Source: JAYVIQ01 sp043770215
GTDB lineage: Bacteria > Bacteroidota > Bacteroidia > Cytophagales > JAAEPT01
Direction: 5' to 3'
DNA length: 25,458 nucleotides
Assembly (NCBI GenBank): GCA_043770215.1
Contig: JAYVIQ010000162.1
Span: forward strand, 1-25,458
The translations under genes were made by a program, and so were the position numbers. Under the pieces are notes generated by a model. It did no database searches, was not told the origin of the DNA, and worked only from the letters and a program-made list of their open reading frames with translations. Shown piece after piece: positions 1 through 7,044 of the stretch; position 1 is the stretch's first letter, and the number at the start of each line of letters is the position of its first letter.

Positions 1-1
1 T

Positions 2-982
2 GTATACAGTGATCTAGAAAAACAAGTAGATATTACCGTATTGCCTTTTAATGACTATAGAGTTACCGTAATGGTAGATTACAACTCGCCTGTATTGGGT
101 AGTCAGCATGCAAGTTTAAATAACGTAACAGATTTTAAAGAAGAAATTTCTGAATGCAGAACTTTTTGCTTTTTACATGAGTTACAACTTCTTCATGCTC
201 AAGGACTTATAAAAGGTGGCGATTTAAATAATGCTATAGTAGTTGTAGATAAAGAAGTAACCGAAAAAGAGTTGGCTGAATTAGCTCTTTTATTTAATAA
301 ACCTAATGTTGAAGTAAAAGGAGAAGGTATTTTAAATAATATTGATCTTAGATTTAAAAACGAACCTGCTCGCCATAAGCTATTGGATGTGATGGGAGAT
401 TTAGCCTTAGTAGGTAGACCTATAAAGGGCCATATATTGGCAGCAAGACCAGGACATAAGTCAAATGTGGAACTGGCAAAAATGATAAAGAAGGCTTATA
501 AAAACAAGAGAAATGATGTTCCTGTTTATAACCCCGCAGACAAACCACTATTTACAGCAGAACAAATTTACCAAGCCTTACCACATCATTATCCATTTAG
601 GTTAGTTGATAAAATTATACATTTAAATAGCTCTTCAGTTATTGGGGTGAAAAATGTATCTATCAGTGATCCAGTATTTCAAGGTCATTTTCCAGGAAAT
701 CCAATTTATCCAGGCGTTCTTTTATTAGAAACCATAGCTCAGGTTGGGGGTATTTTTATTTTAAACACTGTACCAGATCCAGAAAATTACTGGACCTACT
801 TTATGGGCATAGACAACTGTAAATTTAGAATGCCTGTATTGCCAGGAGACACAGTAGTCATAAAATGTGAATTAATTTCTCCAATAAGAAGAGGTATAGC
901 AAACATGACTGGTAAAGCATATGTAAACGATAAACTAGTGTGTCAAACAGAAGTCTTAGCTTCAATAGTAAAAAAAGCTTAA
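2..982 (+). CDS. lpxC/fabZ: LpxC/FabZ fusion: UDP-3-O-acyl-GlcNAc deacetylase / 3-hydroxyacyl-ACP dehydratase (5' end outside window)
   Basis: This is the C-terminal part of a two-domain enzyme. The reading frame is open from base 2, so the gene starts upstream of the window; the TTG at 41 is an internal codon. The first half is the end of LpxC, the zinc deacetylase that commits to lipid A synthesis. It shows the RTFCF segment, the RHKLLDVMGD segment carrying zinc-ligand His and Asp, and the GHKSN segment with the conserved late His. From about 540 it becomes a FabZ hot-dog dehydratase: HHYPFRLVDKI, then GHFPGNPIYPGVLLLE with the catalytic His and Glu. FabZ acts in fatty acid elongation and supplies 3-hydroxyacyl-ACP. 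Fusion of the two is typical of Bacteroidota. lpxA begins one base after the stop, so the two are surely co-transcribed. Both domains look intact where visible. Confidence 0.96.
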   Translation, partial: VYSDLEKQVDITVLPFNDYRVTVMVDYNSPVLGSQHASLNNVTDFKEEISECRTFCFLHELQLLHAQGLIKGGDLNNAIVVVDKEVTEKELAELALLFNKPNVEVKGEGILNNIDLRFKNEPARHKLLDVMGDLALVGRPIKGHILAARPGHKSNVELAKMIKKAYKNKRNDVPVYNPADKPLFTAEQIYQALPHHYPFRLVDKIIHLNSSSVIGVKNVSISDPVFQGHFPGNPIYPGVLLLETIAQVGGIFILNTVPDPENYWTYFMGIDNCKFRMPVLPGDTVVIKCELISPIRRGIANMTGKAYVNDKLVCQTEVLASIVKKA

Positions 983-983
983 A

Positions 984-1754
984 ATGAGTCAACAACTATC
1001 TTATATACACCCCAAGGCAATAATCGCAAAAGACGTTATCATTGAACCTTTTACTGTAATACAAAATAATGTAGAGATTGGTGAAGGTACATGGATTGGA
1101 AATAATGTAACCATTATGGAAGGCGCAAGGATAGGTAAAAATTGTAAAATTTATCCTGGGGCTGTTATTTCTTCAACACCTCAAGACCTAAAATTTGGGG
1201 GCGAGATAACCACTTGCTTAATAGGAGATAACACAATTATAAGAGAGTATGCTACTATATCTAGGGGCACAAATGATAAATTAAAAACAGTTATTGGTAA
1301 AAACTGTTTGATCATGGCTTATGTACACGTTGCGCATGACTGTATTATAGGTGATGGGGTCATTCTAGTAAACTCAGTCCAACTTGCTGGTCATGTAATT
1401 ATAGATGACTTTGCAATTATTGGTGGAACTTCTGCCATATTGCAGTTTGTTCATATAGGAGAGCATGTAATGGTAGGTGGTGGATCTAAAATCAGAAAAG
1501 ATGTACCTCCATTTGTAAAAGTAGGAAGAGAACCTGCAGCTTATGTAGGTATAAATTCTGTTGGTTTAAGAAGAAGAGGATTTAGCAATGAAAAGATTTT
1601 TGAAATTCAGGAAATATACCGCAAAATATATTTGAGCGGTATGAATAATTCACAAGCAATGGATGAAATAGAGTGCAACATGAGTGCATCTGAAGAAAGA
1701 GATAAGATTATTAATTTTGTAAGAAAGTCTGAAAAAGGAATTGTAAAGGGGTAA
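984..1754 (+). CDS. lpxA: LpxA, acyl-ACP--UDP-N-acetylglucosamine O-acyltransferase
   Basis: LpxA transfers a 3-hydroxyacyl chain from ACP to UDP-GlcNAc, the first step of lipid A synthesis, in the cytoplasm. The 256-residue protein has the left-handed beta-helix hexapeptide pattern through residues 5-185 (repeats such as IGEGTWIGNNVTI, IGKNCKIYPGAVI, IGDGVILVNSVQL). HVAHDC supplies His115 and His118, matching the spacing of E. coli His122 and catalytic His125. GINSVGLRRRGF opens the helical C-terminal domain. Length is close to the usual 255-262. The ATG lies one base after the lpxC/fabZ stop. Its own stop codon touches the base of a terminator-like hairpin. Confidence 0.97.
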   Translation: MSQQLSYIHPKAIIAKDVIIEPFTVIQNNVEIGEGTWIGNNVTIMEGARIGKNCKIYPGAVISSTPQDLKFGGEITTCLIGDNTIIREYATISRGTNDKLKTVIGKNCLIMAYVHVAHDCIIGDGVILVNSVQLAGHVIIDDFAIIGGTSAILQFVHIGEHVMVGGGSKIRKDVPPFVKVGREPAAYVGINSVGLRRRGFSNEKIFEIQEIYRKIYLSGMNNSQAMDEIECNMSASEERDKIINFVRKSEKGIVKG

Positions 1755-1778
1755 AGCGTTTTAAAAAACGCTTTTTTT
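1753..1778 (+). terminator. Terminator-like hairpin filling the lpxA-ABC gap
   Basis: A perfect inverted repeat pairs AAAGCGTTTT (1753-1762) with AAAACGCTTT (1765-1774), and the T-run continues to 1778. The drawn loop is only 2 nt, so the real stem is probably 8-9 bp with a 4-6 nt loop. It has the form of a Rho-independent terminator for the lpx operon. The ATG of the following ABC gene starts directly at 1779, so the structure also occupies the place of its ribosome binding site. Confidence 0.7.
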
Positions 1779-2399
1779 ATGACTATAGAACTTATAAATA
1801 TTGGCAAAAGGTATAAAAAAAATTGGATTTTTAGAGGTGTAAATCTATTTTTTACTCTAGGCTCTAGTTATGCAATTACTGGAGCAAATGGGTCAGGAAA
1901 ATCTACTCTACTTAAAATAATTGCTGGATTTGATAACTACAATTTCGGAAATATTTTATGTATTGTAAACGAAAAAAAAATAGAAAAAAATGACTTTTGC
2001 TACTTGGTTTCGTTTTGCGCGCCATACCAAGAACTTATCCGTGAGATGACATTGGTAGAGTTTATACTTTTTCATCAAAAAATGACTCATACGTTTGATT
2101 ACATACATATGATAGAAACTATTGGGTTAAAAGGAAATGAAAATAAATTATTAAATGATTTTTCCTCAGGTATGTTACAACGACTAAAATTAGGTATTAC
2201 TTTTTACTCTAATAGGCTAGTCCTTCTTTTTGACGAACCTTGTACAAATTTGGATGATTCTGGCAAGGAAATTTTTAAATCCTTATTCAACAAATACAAA
2301 GCACAAAAACTAATTATACTTGCTAGTAATGAGCATGATGAAATCTCATTGTGTGACAAAATAATAGATATTGCTTTATTTAAATCTGTGGTTTCATAA
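1779..2399 (+). CDS. Small ABC transporter ATP-binding protein
   Basis: A 206-residue stand-alone ABC ATPase domain. It has Walker A GANGSGKST at residues 35-43, the signature SSGMLQR, Walker B LVLLFDEP followed by the D-loop TNLD, and a late SNEHDE segment where the switch His is expected. Each key motif is present, so it should bind and hydrolyse ATP. It has no membrane segment and no permease gene is adjacent, so substrate and partner are unknown. The fold resembles short CcmA-like or lipid-export ATPases, which is only a likeness. Its place after lpxA hints at envelope export, by inference. The start is constrained: the ATG at 1779 gives the natural N-terminus (MTIELINIGKRY), yet it abuts a terminator-like hairpin and has no Shine-Dalgarno sequence. 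Confidence 0.85.
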   Translation: MTIELINIGKRYKKNWIFRGVNLFFTLGSSYAITGANGSGKSTLLKIIAGFDNYNFGNILCIVNEKKIEKNDFCYLVSFCAPYQELIREMTLVEFILFHQKMTHTFDYIHMIETIGLKGNENKLLNDFSSGMLQRLKLGITFYSNRLVLLFDEPCTNLDDSGKEIFKSLFNKYKAQKLIILASNEHDEISLCDKIIDIALFKSVVS

Positions 2400-2427
2400 C
2401 ATAAGACTTGCAAAAAATAAAATAAAA

Positions 2428-2598
2428 TGTGAATATCCGCTATTGTACCAGTAGAGGAATTTATTAGTGATTTTTGGCGAAACCCTATCGGATCAGGCTC
2501 TACGCTCTAGCTTTTTTTGCTGAAAAAGCAAAAAAGAGCTCCGCTTCGATCCTTTTCGCAAAAAAATAATAGGTACTGGTATCCTTGGGATATTCACA
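2428..2598. mobile_element. MITE-like palindromic element with 8-bp flanking direct repeat
   Basis: The ends are perfect 11-bp inverted repeats: TGTGAATATCC (2428-2438) and GGATATTCACA (2588-2598). Directly outside both ends stands the same 8-mer AAATAAAA (2420-2427 and 2599-2606), as a target-site duplication would. Inside, nested arms continue to pair: TACCAGTA (2446-2453) with TACTGGTA (2574-2581), GGATC (2490-2494) with GATCC (2548-2552), and an apical stem TTTTTTGCT (2513-2521) with AGCAAAAAA (2527-2535) around GAAAA. It has no coding capacity. The whole 171 bp can fold into one long interrupted hairpin. A non-autonomous transposable element or palindromic intergenic repeat is the best reading. 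The flanks are AT-rich, so the 8-bp repeat could be chance. Confidence 0.6.
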
Positions 2599-2606
2599 AA
2601 ATAAAA

Positions 2607-3051
2607 TTATTAGAAATTATTATTACTTAGGACTTAATGAAAAACGTGTATTATTCTGTAGTTCAATATTTTACCCTACTATTTCAATTTTTGATGCAAA
2701 GATTTGAAAGGAAATAAGCTAAAACATTTGCATCTACCTTATAAAATTGCGTTAAGAAATTTGATTGATGTAATGGTTTAAAACAAAACACTGTCTGAGA
2801 CCATCATACTACGGGCAAATTATATACTGAATTTTAAGGCGAGTTTAAAAACTTTCGTTTTCGTTCCCTTCGGTCATGTTTCAGCGAAATCAAGCAAATT
2901 TTAGCAATTTTCTATACAGTCTTGACTTTTTGCTTACTTTTTTGTGAAGAAAAAAGTGACAAATGATTGATTGCAAATAAGCTAAGAAAACTACTTTACT
3001 TTTTCATTAGACCCTACTTAAAATCATTTAACTAATGGCTTAGCCTTTTGC
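2607..3051. other. Gene-free stretch between convergent operons
   Basis: No credible gene is present. The longest ATG-started frames are about 25 codons and lack supporting features. The left part (2607-2785) is AT-rich with nothing recognisable. The right part (about 2789-2960) looks like a structured intergenic repeat and is listed separately. From 3030 onward, short inverted repeats lead into the atp terminator. Confidence 0.6.
2789..2960. repeat. Probable intergenic repeat segment with internal hairpins
   Basis: The segment begins CACTGTCTGAGACC and ends with ACAGTCTTGAC followed by ACTTTTTT (2936-2943), which pairs with AAAAAAGT (2950-2957) around a 6-nt loop. The ends ACTGT (2790-2794) and ACAGT (2916-2920) are complementary. 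It is non-coding. From memory, similar sequence containing CTGTCTGAGAC and TGCTTACTTTTTTG recurs in intergenic DNA of several Bacteroidota, but I cannot check this. Only one copy lies in the window, so its repeat nature is inferred. Confidence 0.35.
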
Positions 3052-3087
3052 TAAAAATAGAAAAGCCTTTGCAAATTGCAAAGGCTT
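3052..3087 (-). terminator. Rho-independent terminator of the atp operon
   Basis: A perfect 10-bp stem, AAGCCTTTGC (3063-3072) with GCAAAGGCTT (3078-3087), has a 5-nt loop. Read on the minus strand it is followed by TTTTCTATTTTT. It lies 26 bases past the atpG stop, the normal place for the operon's 3' end. Confidence 0.85.
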
Positions 3088-3113
3088 AAAGTAACAAATT
3101 TGTGTATAGAAAA

Positions 3114-3986
3114 TTATTTACTTGCCGCTAGAGCTTCTGCACCACCAACAATTTCTAAAATCTCTGTAGTAATTGCCGCCTGACGGGTACGGTTGTATAC
3201 CAGTTTCAATTCTTTTAATAATTCGCCAGCGTTTTCAGTAGCTTTATCCATGGCAGTCATACGGGCACCATGTTCAGAAGCATTAGAATCTAATAAAGCA
3301 GTATAAAACTGTGTTTTCAAAGATTTAGGAATCAACTGATCTAAAATAAAGACTTTAGATGGTTCATAGATATAGTCTACATTGGAAGTGTTCTCTAAAG
3401 ACTCTTCTTTTGGTTCTATTGGCAAAAATTGGTCTGCATGAACCACTTGAGTTGCTACATTTTTAAACTCATTGTACACCAATACAACTTTGTCAAATTG
3501 CTCATTCAAAAAACCATTCATAGCAAACAAAGCGGCATCAGTAGCATTATCATAAGTCAAATTAAAAAACAATTCGGCAAAATCATCATTGCTGTTAATA
3601 TTATTTCTCCTAACAAAATCTTTCGCTTTTTTTCCAATGCTCATGACAGTTATTTCTTTACCAGCATAAACATTTGATATTAAGTGTTGTACCTGCTTTG
3701 TAATGTTAGAATTAAAACCACCGCACAAACCCTTGTCAGAAGTTACAGCAACAAGCAAAACTTTACTTACTTCACGTACCTGAGAAAAAGCATTTTCACT
3801 AGTATTTAAGCCGGCAGAAACATTTCTAAGTACTTCATTTAACTTATTAGCAAAAGGTCTCATTTGAACCACTGCATCTGTTGCCCTTTTCAATTTAGCT
3901 GCCGAAACCATTTTCATGGCTTTGGTAATCTGCTGCGTAGAGTTTACTGATGCTATTCTATTACGTACTTCTTTTAAATTTGCCAT
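3114..3986 (-). CDS. atpG: ATP synthase F1 subunit gamma
   Basis: The gamma subunit is the central rotor shaft of F1 and links the c-ring to the catalytic head. The 290-residue protein has the two coiled-coil termini that define the family: MANLKEVRNRIASVNSTQQ with ITKAMKMVSAAKLKRA at the start, and RTRQAAITTEILEIVGGAEAL at the end. The central SDKGLCGGFNSNI is also a family landmark. Length is normal. It is the last gene of the operon, 112 bases after atpA, across a spacer rich in direct and inverted repeats, and is followed by a strong terminator. Confidence 0.97.
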   Translation of the reverse strand: MANLKEVRNRIASVNSTQQITKAMKMVSAAKLKRATDAVVQMRPFANKLNEVLRNVSAGLNTSENAFSQVREVSKVLLVAVTSDKGLCGGFNSNITKQVQHLISNVYAGKEITVMSIGKKAKDFVRRNNINSNDDFAELFFNLTYDNATDAALFAMNGFLNEQFDKVVLVYNEFKNVATQVVHADQFLPIEPKEESLENTSNVDYIYEPSKVFILDQLIPKSLKTQFYTALLDSNASEHGARMTAMDKATENAGELLKELKLVYNRTRQAAITTEILEIVGGAEALAASK

Positions 3987-3996
3987 TTCCTTTATT

Positions 3997-4092
3997 AGTA
4001 GAAAGTAGTGAGTAGAAAGTAGTAAGTATCTTTTTAGTGATGAGTTATTTTATAAACAACTTATTTTTTCCTGATACTTATTACTTTCAACT
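3997..4092. repeat. Tandem 14-mer and long inverted repeat in the atpA-atpG spacer
   Basis: AGTAGAAAGTAGTG (3997-4010) is followed directly by AGTAGAAAGTAGTA (4011-4024). The second copy, extended to 4030 (ending AAGTATC), is complementary at 18 of 20 positions to GATACTTATTACTTTCAACT (4073-4092). The atpA-atpG mRNA can therefore form a 20-bp interrupted stem with a 42-nt loop. It has no T-run like a terminator. It may be a palindromic intergenic repeat or an mRNA processing or stability element. Confidence 0.6.
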
Positions 4093-4098
4093 AAAAGG

Positions 4099-5679
4099 TT
4101 ATTTTTTATATTTTGCAGACAAATCTTTTGCTACTTGTTTTAAAGTACCTGTGATTTCGTCTGTCAATTTACCTGCTTTTAAGCCTAATAATGTTTCTTT
4201 TTGAGATGTTCTCAAAACAGTTAAAAACTCCAGCTCAAATTCTTTTACTCTTGCTACTGGAACAGGATCTAAAAGACCTGTTGTAGAAGCATAAATAATA
4301 GCTACTTGTTCTTCTACTGGTTCTGGAGAGAATTGTTTTTGTTTTAATATCTCTAAGTTCTTTTGTCCACGCTCGATAGTTAATTTGGTAGAGGCATCTA
4401 AGTCAGAACCAAATTTTGCAAACGCTTCTAGTTCTCTAAATTGAGCTTGATCTAATTTTAAAGTACCTGCTACTTTTTTCATAGATTTAATTTGAGCATT
4501 ACCACCAACTCTAGATACAGAAATACCCACGTTGATTGCTGGTCTAATACCTGCGTTAAATAAATTAGATTCTAAGAAAATTTGACCATCTGTAATAGAA
4601 ATTACGTTGGTAGGTATGTATGCTGAAACGTCTCCAGCTTGTGTTTCTATAATTGGAAGTGCAGTTAATGAACCTCCGCCTTTTACCAAATGCTTAATAG
4701 ACTCTGGTAAATCATTCATTTGCTCTGCAATTGCTTGCGTAGAGTTTATTTTTGCTGCTCTTTCTAATAATCTTGAATGCAAGTAAAAAACATCTCCTGG
4801 GTAAGCCTCACGTCCTGGAGGACGACGAAGCAATAAAGAAACTTCGCGGTACGCTACAGCTTGTTTGGATAAGTCATCAAAAACAACCAATGCTGGACGA
4901 CCTGTATCTCTAAAAAATTCACCAATTGCAGCACCTGTAAACGGAGCGTAAAATTGCATTGGGGTAGGATCAGATGCTGGTGCTGCAACAATTGTTGTAT
5001 ACGCCATAGCTCCGCCTTTTTCTAATGAATTAAGAACCTGTGCAACAGTAGATGCTTTTTGTCCTACTGCAACATAGATACAATAAACTGGCTCACCTCT
5101 ATCGTAAAATTCTTTTTGATTTAAAATTGCATCTAGTGCCACAGCTGTTTTACCAGTTTGACGGTCACCAATGATTAACTCTCTTTGCCCTCTTCCAATA
5201 GGAATCATAGCATCAACAGCTTTTAAACCTGTTTGCAATGGTTCTGCTACAGGCTCTCTAAAGATTACACCTGGAGCTTTACGCTCAATTGGCATATCAT
5301 ACAATTCGCCAGTAATTGGACCTTTACCATCTATTGGCTGTCCTAGTACATTTACAACTCTTCCAACAATACCTTCGCCTACTTTTACTGAAGCAATAGT
5401 TTTTGTTCTTTTAACTGTATCTCCTTCTCTAATACCGTCAGATGTACCTAATAATACTGCACCTACGTTATCTTCTTCAAGATTTAAGGCCAAAGCCTGT
5501 ACACCGTTGTCAAATATCAATAATTCACCAGCTTGTACACTAGTTAAACCATAAATACGTGCCACACCGTCACCTACTTGAAGTACTGTACCTACTTCTT
5601 CTAATTCAGCTTCTGATTTATGATTAGAAAGCTGCTCTCTCAATATTGCAGATATTTCATCTGGTCTTACACTAGCCAT
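4099..5679 (-). CDS. atpA: ATP synthase F1 subunit alpha
   Basis: Alpha is the non-catalytic nucleotide-binding subunit of the F1 hexamer and forms the interfaces with beta. The 526-residue protein shows the N-terminal beta-barrel (GTVLQVGDGVARIYGL), Walker A GDRQTGKT at residues 171-178, VVFDDLSKQAVAYREVSLLL, RRPPGREAYPGDVFYLHSRL, and the ISVSRVGG segment with the conserved Arg that reaches into the catalytic site. Length and motifs are standard. It lies 12 bases after atpH. Its partner beta (atpD) is not in the window. In Bacteroidota atpD and atpC usually form a separate locus, so their absence here is expected. Confidence 0.98.
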   Translation of the reverse strand: MASVRPDEISAILREQLSNHKSEAELEEVGTVLQVGDGVARIYGLTSVQAGELLIFDNGVQALALNLEEDNVGAVLLGTSDGIREGDTVKRTKTIASVKVGEGIVGRVVNVLGQPIDGKGPITGELYDMPIERKAPGVIFREPVAEPLQTGLKAVDAMIPIGRGQRELIIGDRQTGKTAVALDAILNQKEFYDRGEPVYCIYVAVGQKASTVAQVLNSLEKGGAMAYTTIVAAPASDPTPMQFYAPFTGAAIGEFFRDTGRPALVVFDDLSKQAVAYREVSLLLRRPPGREAYPGDVFYLHSRLLERAAKINSTQAIAEQMNDLPESIKHLVKGGGSLTALPIIETQAGDVSAYIPTNVISITDGQIFLESNLFNAGIRPAINVGISVSRVGGNAQIKSMKKVAGTLKLDQAQFRELEAFAKFGSDLDASTKLTIERGQKNLEILKQKQFSPEPVEEQVAIIYASTTGLLDPVPVARVKEFELEFLTVLRTSQKETLLGLKAGKLTDEITGTLKQVAKDLSAKYKK

Positions 5680-5691
5680 TGTTGCGTATAT

Positions 5692-6228
5692 TTAGGATAT
5701 TGAAGTTTTAATTTTTCTTAATTGTGCTTGTATTGAATTGTCAATTTGCAAGTCGTTTATTGATAGTATAAAACCACCAATTAGATTTTCATCTATCCGT
5801 TCTGACAACTGTACTGACTTGTTCGTTTTGTTTGCTACTAGACGTTGTATGTTTGCTCTAGCCTCGTCTGATAAAGGGGAAGCTGAAACAACGGTTGCTT
5901 TTTGAATATTTTTGAAGAAATCATACTGACGTAAAAACTCAGTTGATATTTCGTCTAACCCATTTTCACGTCCTTTTTTGATAATTAGAGTAAAAAAAGC
6001 CAACATAGGCTCACTTATTTTATCTCCAAATATCAAATTAACGATAGCTATTTTTTTACTCTTCTTTACAATTGGACTGTGCATCAACAAATTAAAATCA
6101 TAATTTTGGTGAAACACATCCATATAAGTTTCAAAATCTGACTTAAACTCTTCTACAAGGTTTTTATCTTGTGCTAAATTAAGTAAAGATTTTGCGTATC
6201 TAGAAGCAACTTGTATTGGAAAACCCAT
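5692..6228 (-). CDS. atpH: ATP synthase F1 subunit delta (OSCP type)
   Basis: Delta sits on top of F1 and ties it to the peripheral stalk formed by subunit b. The 178-residue protein has the family's features: a helical N-terminus (QVASRYAKSLLNLA), the middle KKGRENGLDEISTEFLRQYD, and the C-terminal IGGFILSINDLQIDNSIQAQLRKIK. Length is typical. Only 4 bases separate it from atpF and 12 from atpA, which fits translational coupling in one mRNA. Confidence 0.95.
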   Translation of the reverse strand: MGFPIQVASRYAKSLLNLAQDKNLVEEFKSDFETYMDVFHQNYDFNLLMHSPIVKKSKKIAIVNLIFGDKISEPMLAFFTLIIKKGRENGLDEISTEFLRQYDFFKNIQKATVVSASPLSDEARANIQRLVANKTNKSVQLSERIDENLIGGFILSINDLQIDNSIQAQLRKIKTSIS

Positions 6229-6232
6229 CGTT

Positions 6233-6739
6233 TTATGCTTTTAAAATATCGGCTTCTGAAATGTATTTGTCTATCAAAGAATCATGTGCGGCTTTGTTAC
6301 TTAGCTCTGACCTAAGAATTCTTTCAGCTATAGAAATAGATAAATTTGCTGTAAGGGCTTTTATTTCTGCCATAGCTGCTGTTTTTTCAGAGGCAATAGC
6401 AGCAGTAGCTTTGTCTTTAATTGCAGCTACTTCTAATGCCGCTTTGTCTTTAGCTTCTGATATAAATGCATTTGCTACTGACTGAGCTTCTTTTAAAATA
6501 CGAGATTGTTCTTCTTTTGCTTCTTGTATCAGACGCTCATTATTTGCGGATAACTGAGCCATTTCTTCACGTGCTTTTTTAGCACTTTCTATAGCATCTT
6601 TTATCTCTGTTTCTCTTGCATCTAAAGAATATAAAATTGGTTTCCACGCAAATTTTTTCATCAATAGGATTAATACCAACAAGATGATGGCCTGCATTAA
6701 AAACAGACCAGGAGAGAAATCATTTAATAATTGTTCCAT
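6233..6739 (-). CDS. atpF: ATP synthase F0 subunit b
   Basis: Subunit b is the membrane-anchored peripheral stalk. The 168-residue protein has one N-terminal membrane helix (about residues 10-28, FLMQAIILLVLILLMKKFAW) and then a long charged helix rich in Ala, Glu and Lys to the C-terminus, as expected for the dimeric stalk. The FAWKPI step after the membrane helix is a family landmark. A perfect 12-bp stem-loop lies between atpE and this gene. Confidence 0.95.
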   Translation of the reverse strand: MEQLLNDFSPGLFLMQAIILLVLILLMKKFAWKPILYSLDARETEIKDAIESAKKAREEMAQLSANNERLIQEAKEEQSRILKEAQSVANAFISEAKDKAALEVAAIKDKATAAIASEKTAAMAEIKALTANLSISIAERILRSELSNKAAHDSLIDKYISEADILKA

Positions 6740-6776
6740 TGTATATTGCTAATTATTTCTTTTTTTTTCTAGAAAT

Positions 6777-6805
6777 CCTTTTTGCAAGCAATCCTTGCAA
6801 AAAGG
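6777..6805 (-). other. Intercistronic stem-loop between atpE and atpF
   Basis: CCTTTTTGCAAG (6777-6788) pairs perfectly with CTTGCAAAAAGG (6794-6805) around a 5-nt loop. Read in the direction of transcription (minus strand), the sequence after the stem is ATTTCTAGAAAAA, so there is no U-run and it is not a terminator. Its position just after the c-subunit gene suggests protection of the upstream mRNA end or processing, to help make more c subunit than other subunits. That role is inferred. Confidence 0.6.
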
Positions 6806-6824
6806 GAATTCATTAATAGGATTA

Positions 6825-7010
6825 TTATCCTAAGATCAAACAAGCAAATGCCAAACCTTCTAATAAGGCTGCAATGATAATCATTGCTGTTTGGATTTTT
6901 GCTGCTGCTTCTGGCTGACGAGCTATACCTTCCATAGCTTTACCACCAATCATACCAAGACCAATACCACCACCGATAACGATCAAACCTGCTCCAATTA
7001 AATTATACAT
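6825..7010 (-). CDS. atpE: ATP synthase F0 subunit c
   Basis: The rotor-ring subunit, a 61-residue hairpin of two membrane helices. The first is glycine-rich (IGGGIGLGMIGG). The polar loop is RQPE at residues 31-34, and helix 2 carries the ion-binding Glu51 in ALLEGLAF. The residue after Glu51 is Gly, and I do not see the Gln and Glu-Ser pattern of sodium-binding rings, so proton coupling is the better reading. It is slightly short for the family but complete. It lies 34 bases after atpB and 85 before atpF. Confidence 0.95.
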   Translation of the reverse strand: MYNLIGAGLIVIGGGIGLGMIGGKAMEGIARQPEAAAKIQTAMIIIAALLEGLAFACLILG

Positions 7011-7044
7011 GATTATTTATTATTTATGTTTAACAATCCAACTT

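Noticed and set aside
2428..2598. Integron attC site or small structured ncRNA gene as the explanation of the palindrome
   Set aside because: I see no attC core sites, no integrase and no adjoining cassette; the flanking direct repeat fits transposition better. An RNA role is not excluded.
2637..2717. A 26-codon frame (ATG to TAA) in the gene-free gap, starting MKNVYYSVVQYF
   Set aside because: It has no ribosome binding site, no neighbour link and no known family; length is within chance for AT-rich DNA. Conservation in relatives would reopen it.
5171..5554. A 127-codon open frame on the plus strand inside atpA
   Set aside because: It is fully antisense to a conserved, highly biased coding region and has no recognisable domain or start signal; it is a mirror of atpA codon use.
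6777..6805. The atpE-atpF hairpin as a terminator
   Set aside because: In the direction of transcription it is followed by A-rich, not U-rich, sequence, and essential genes follow in the same operon.
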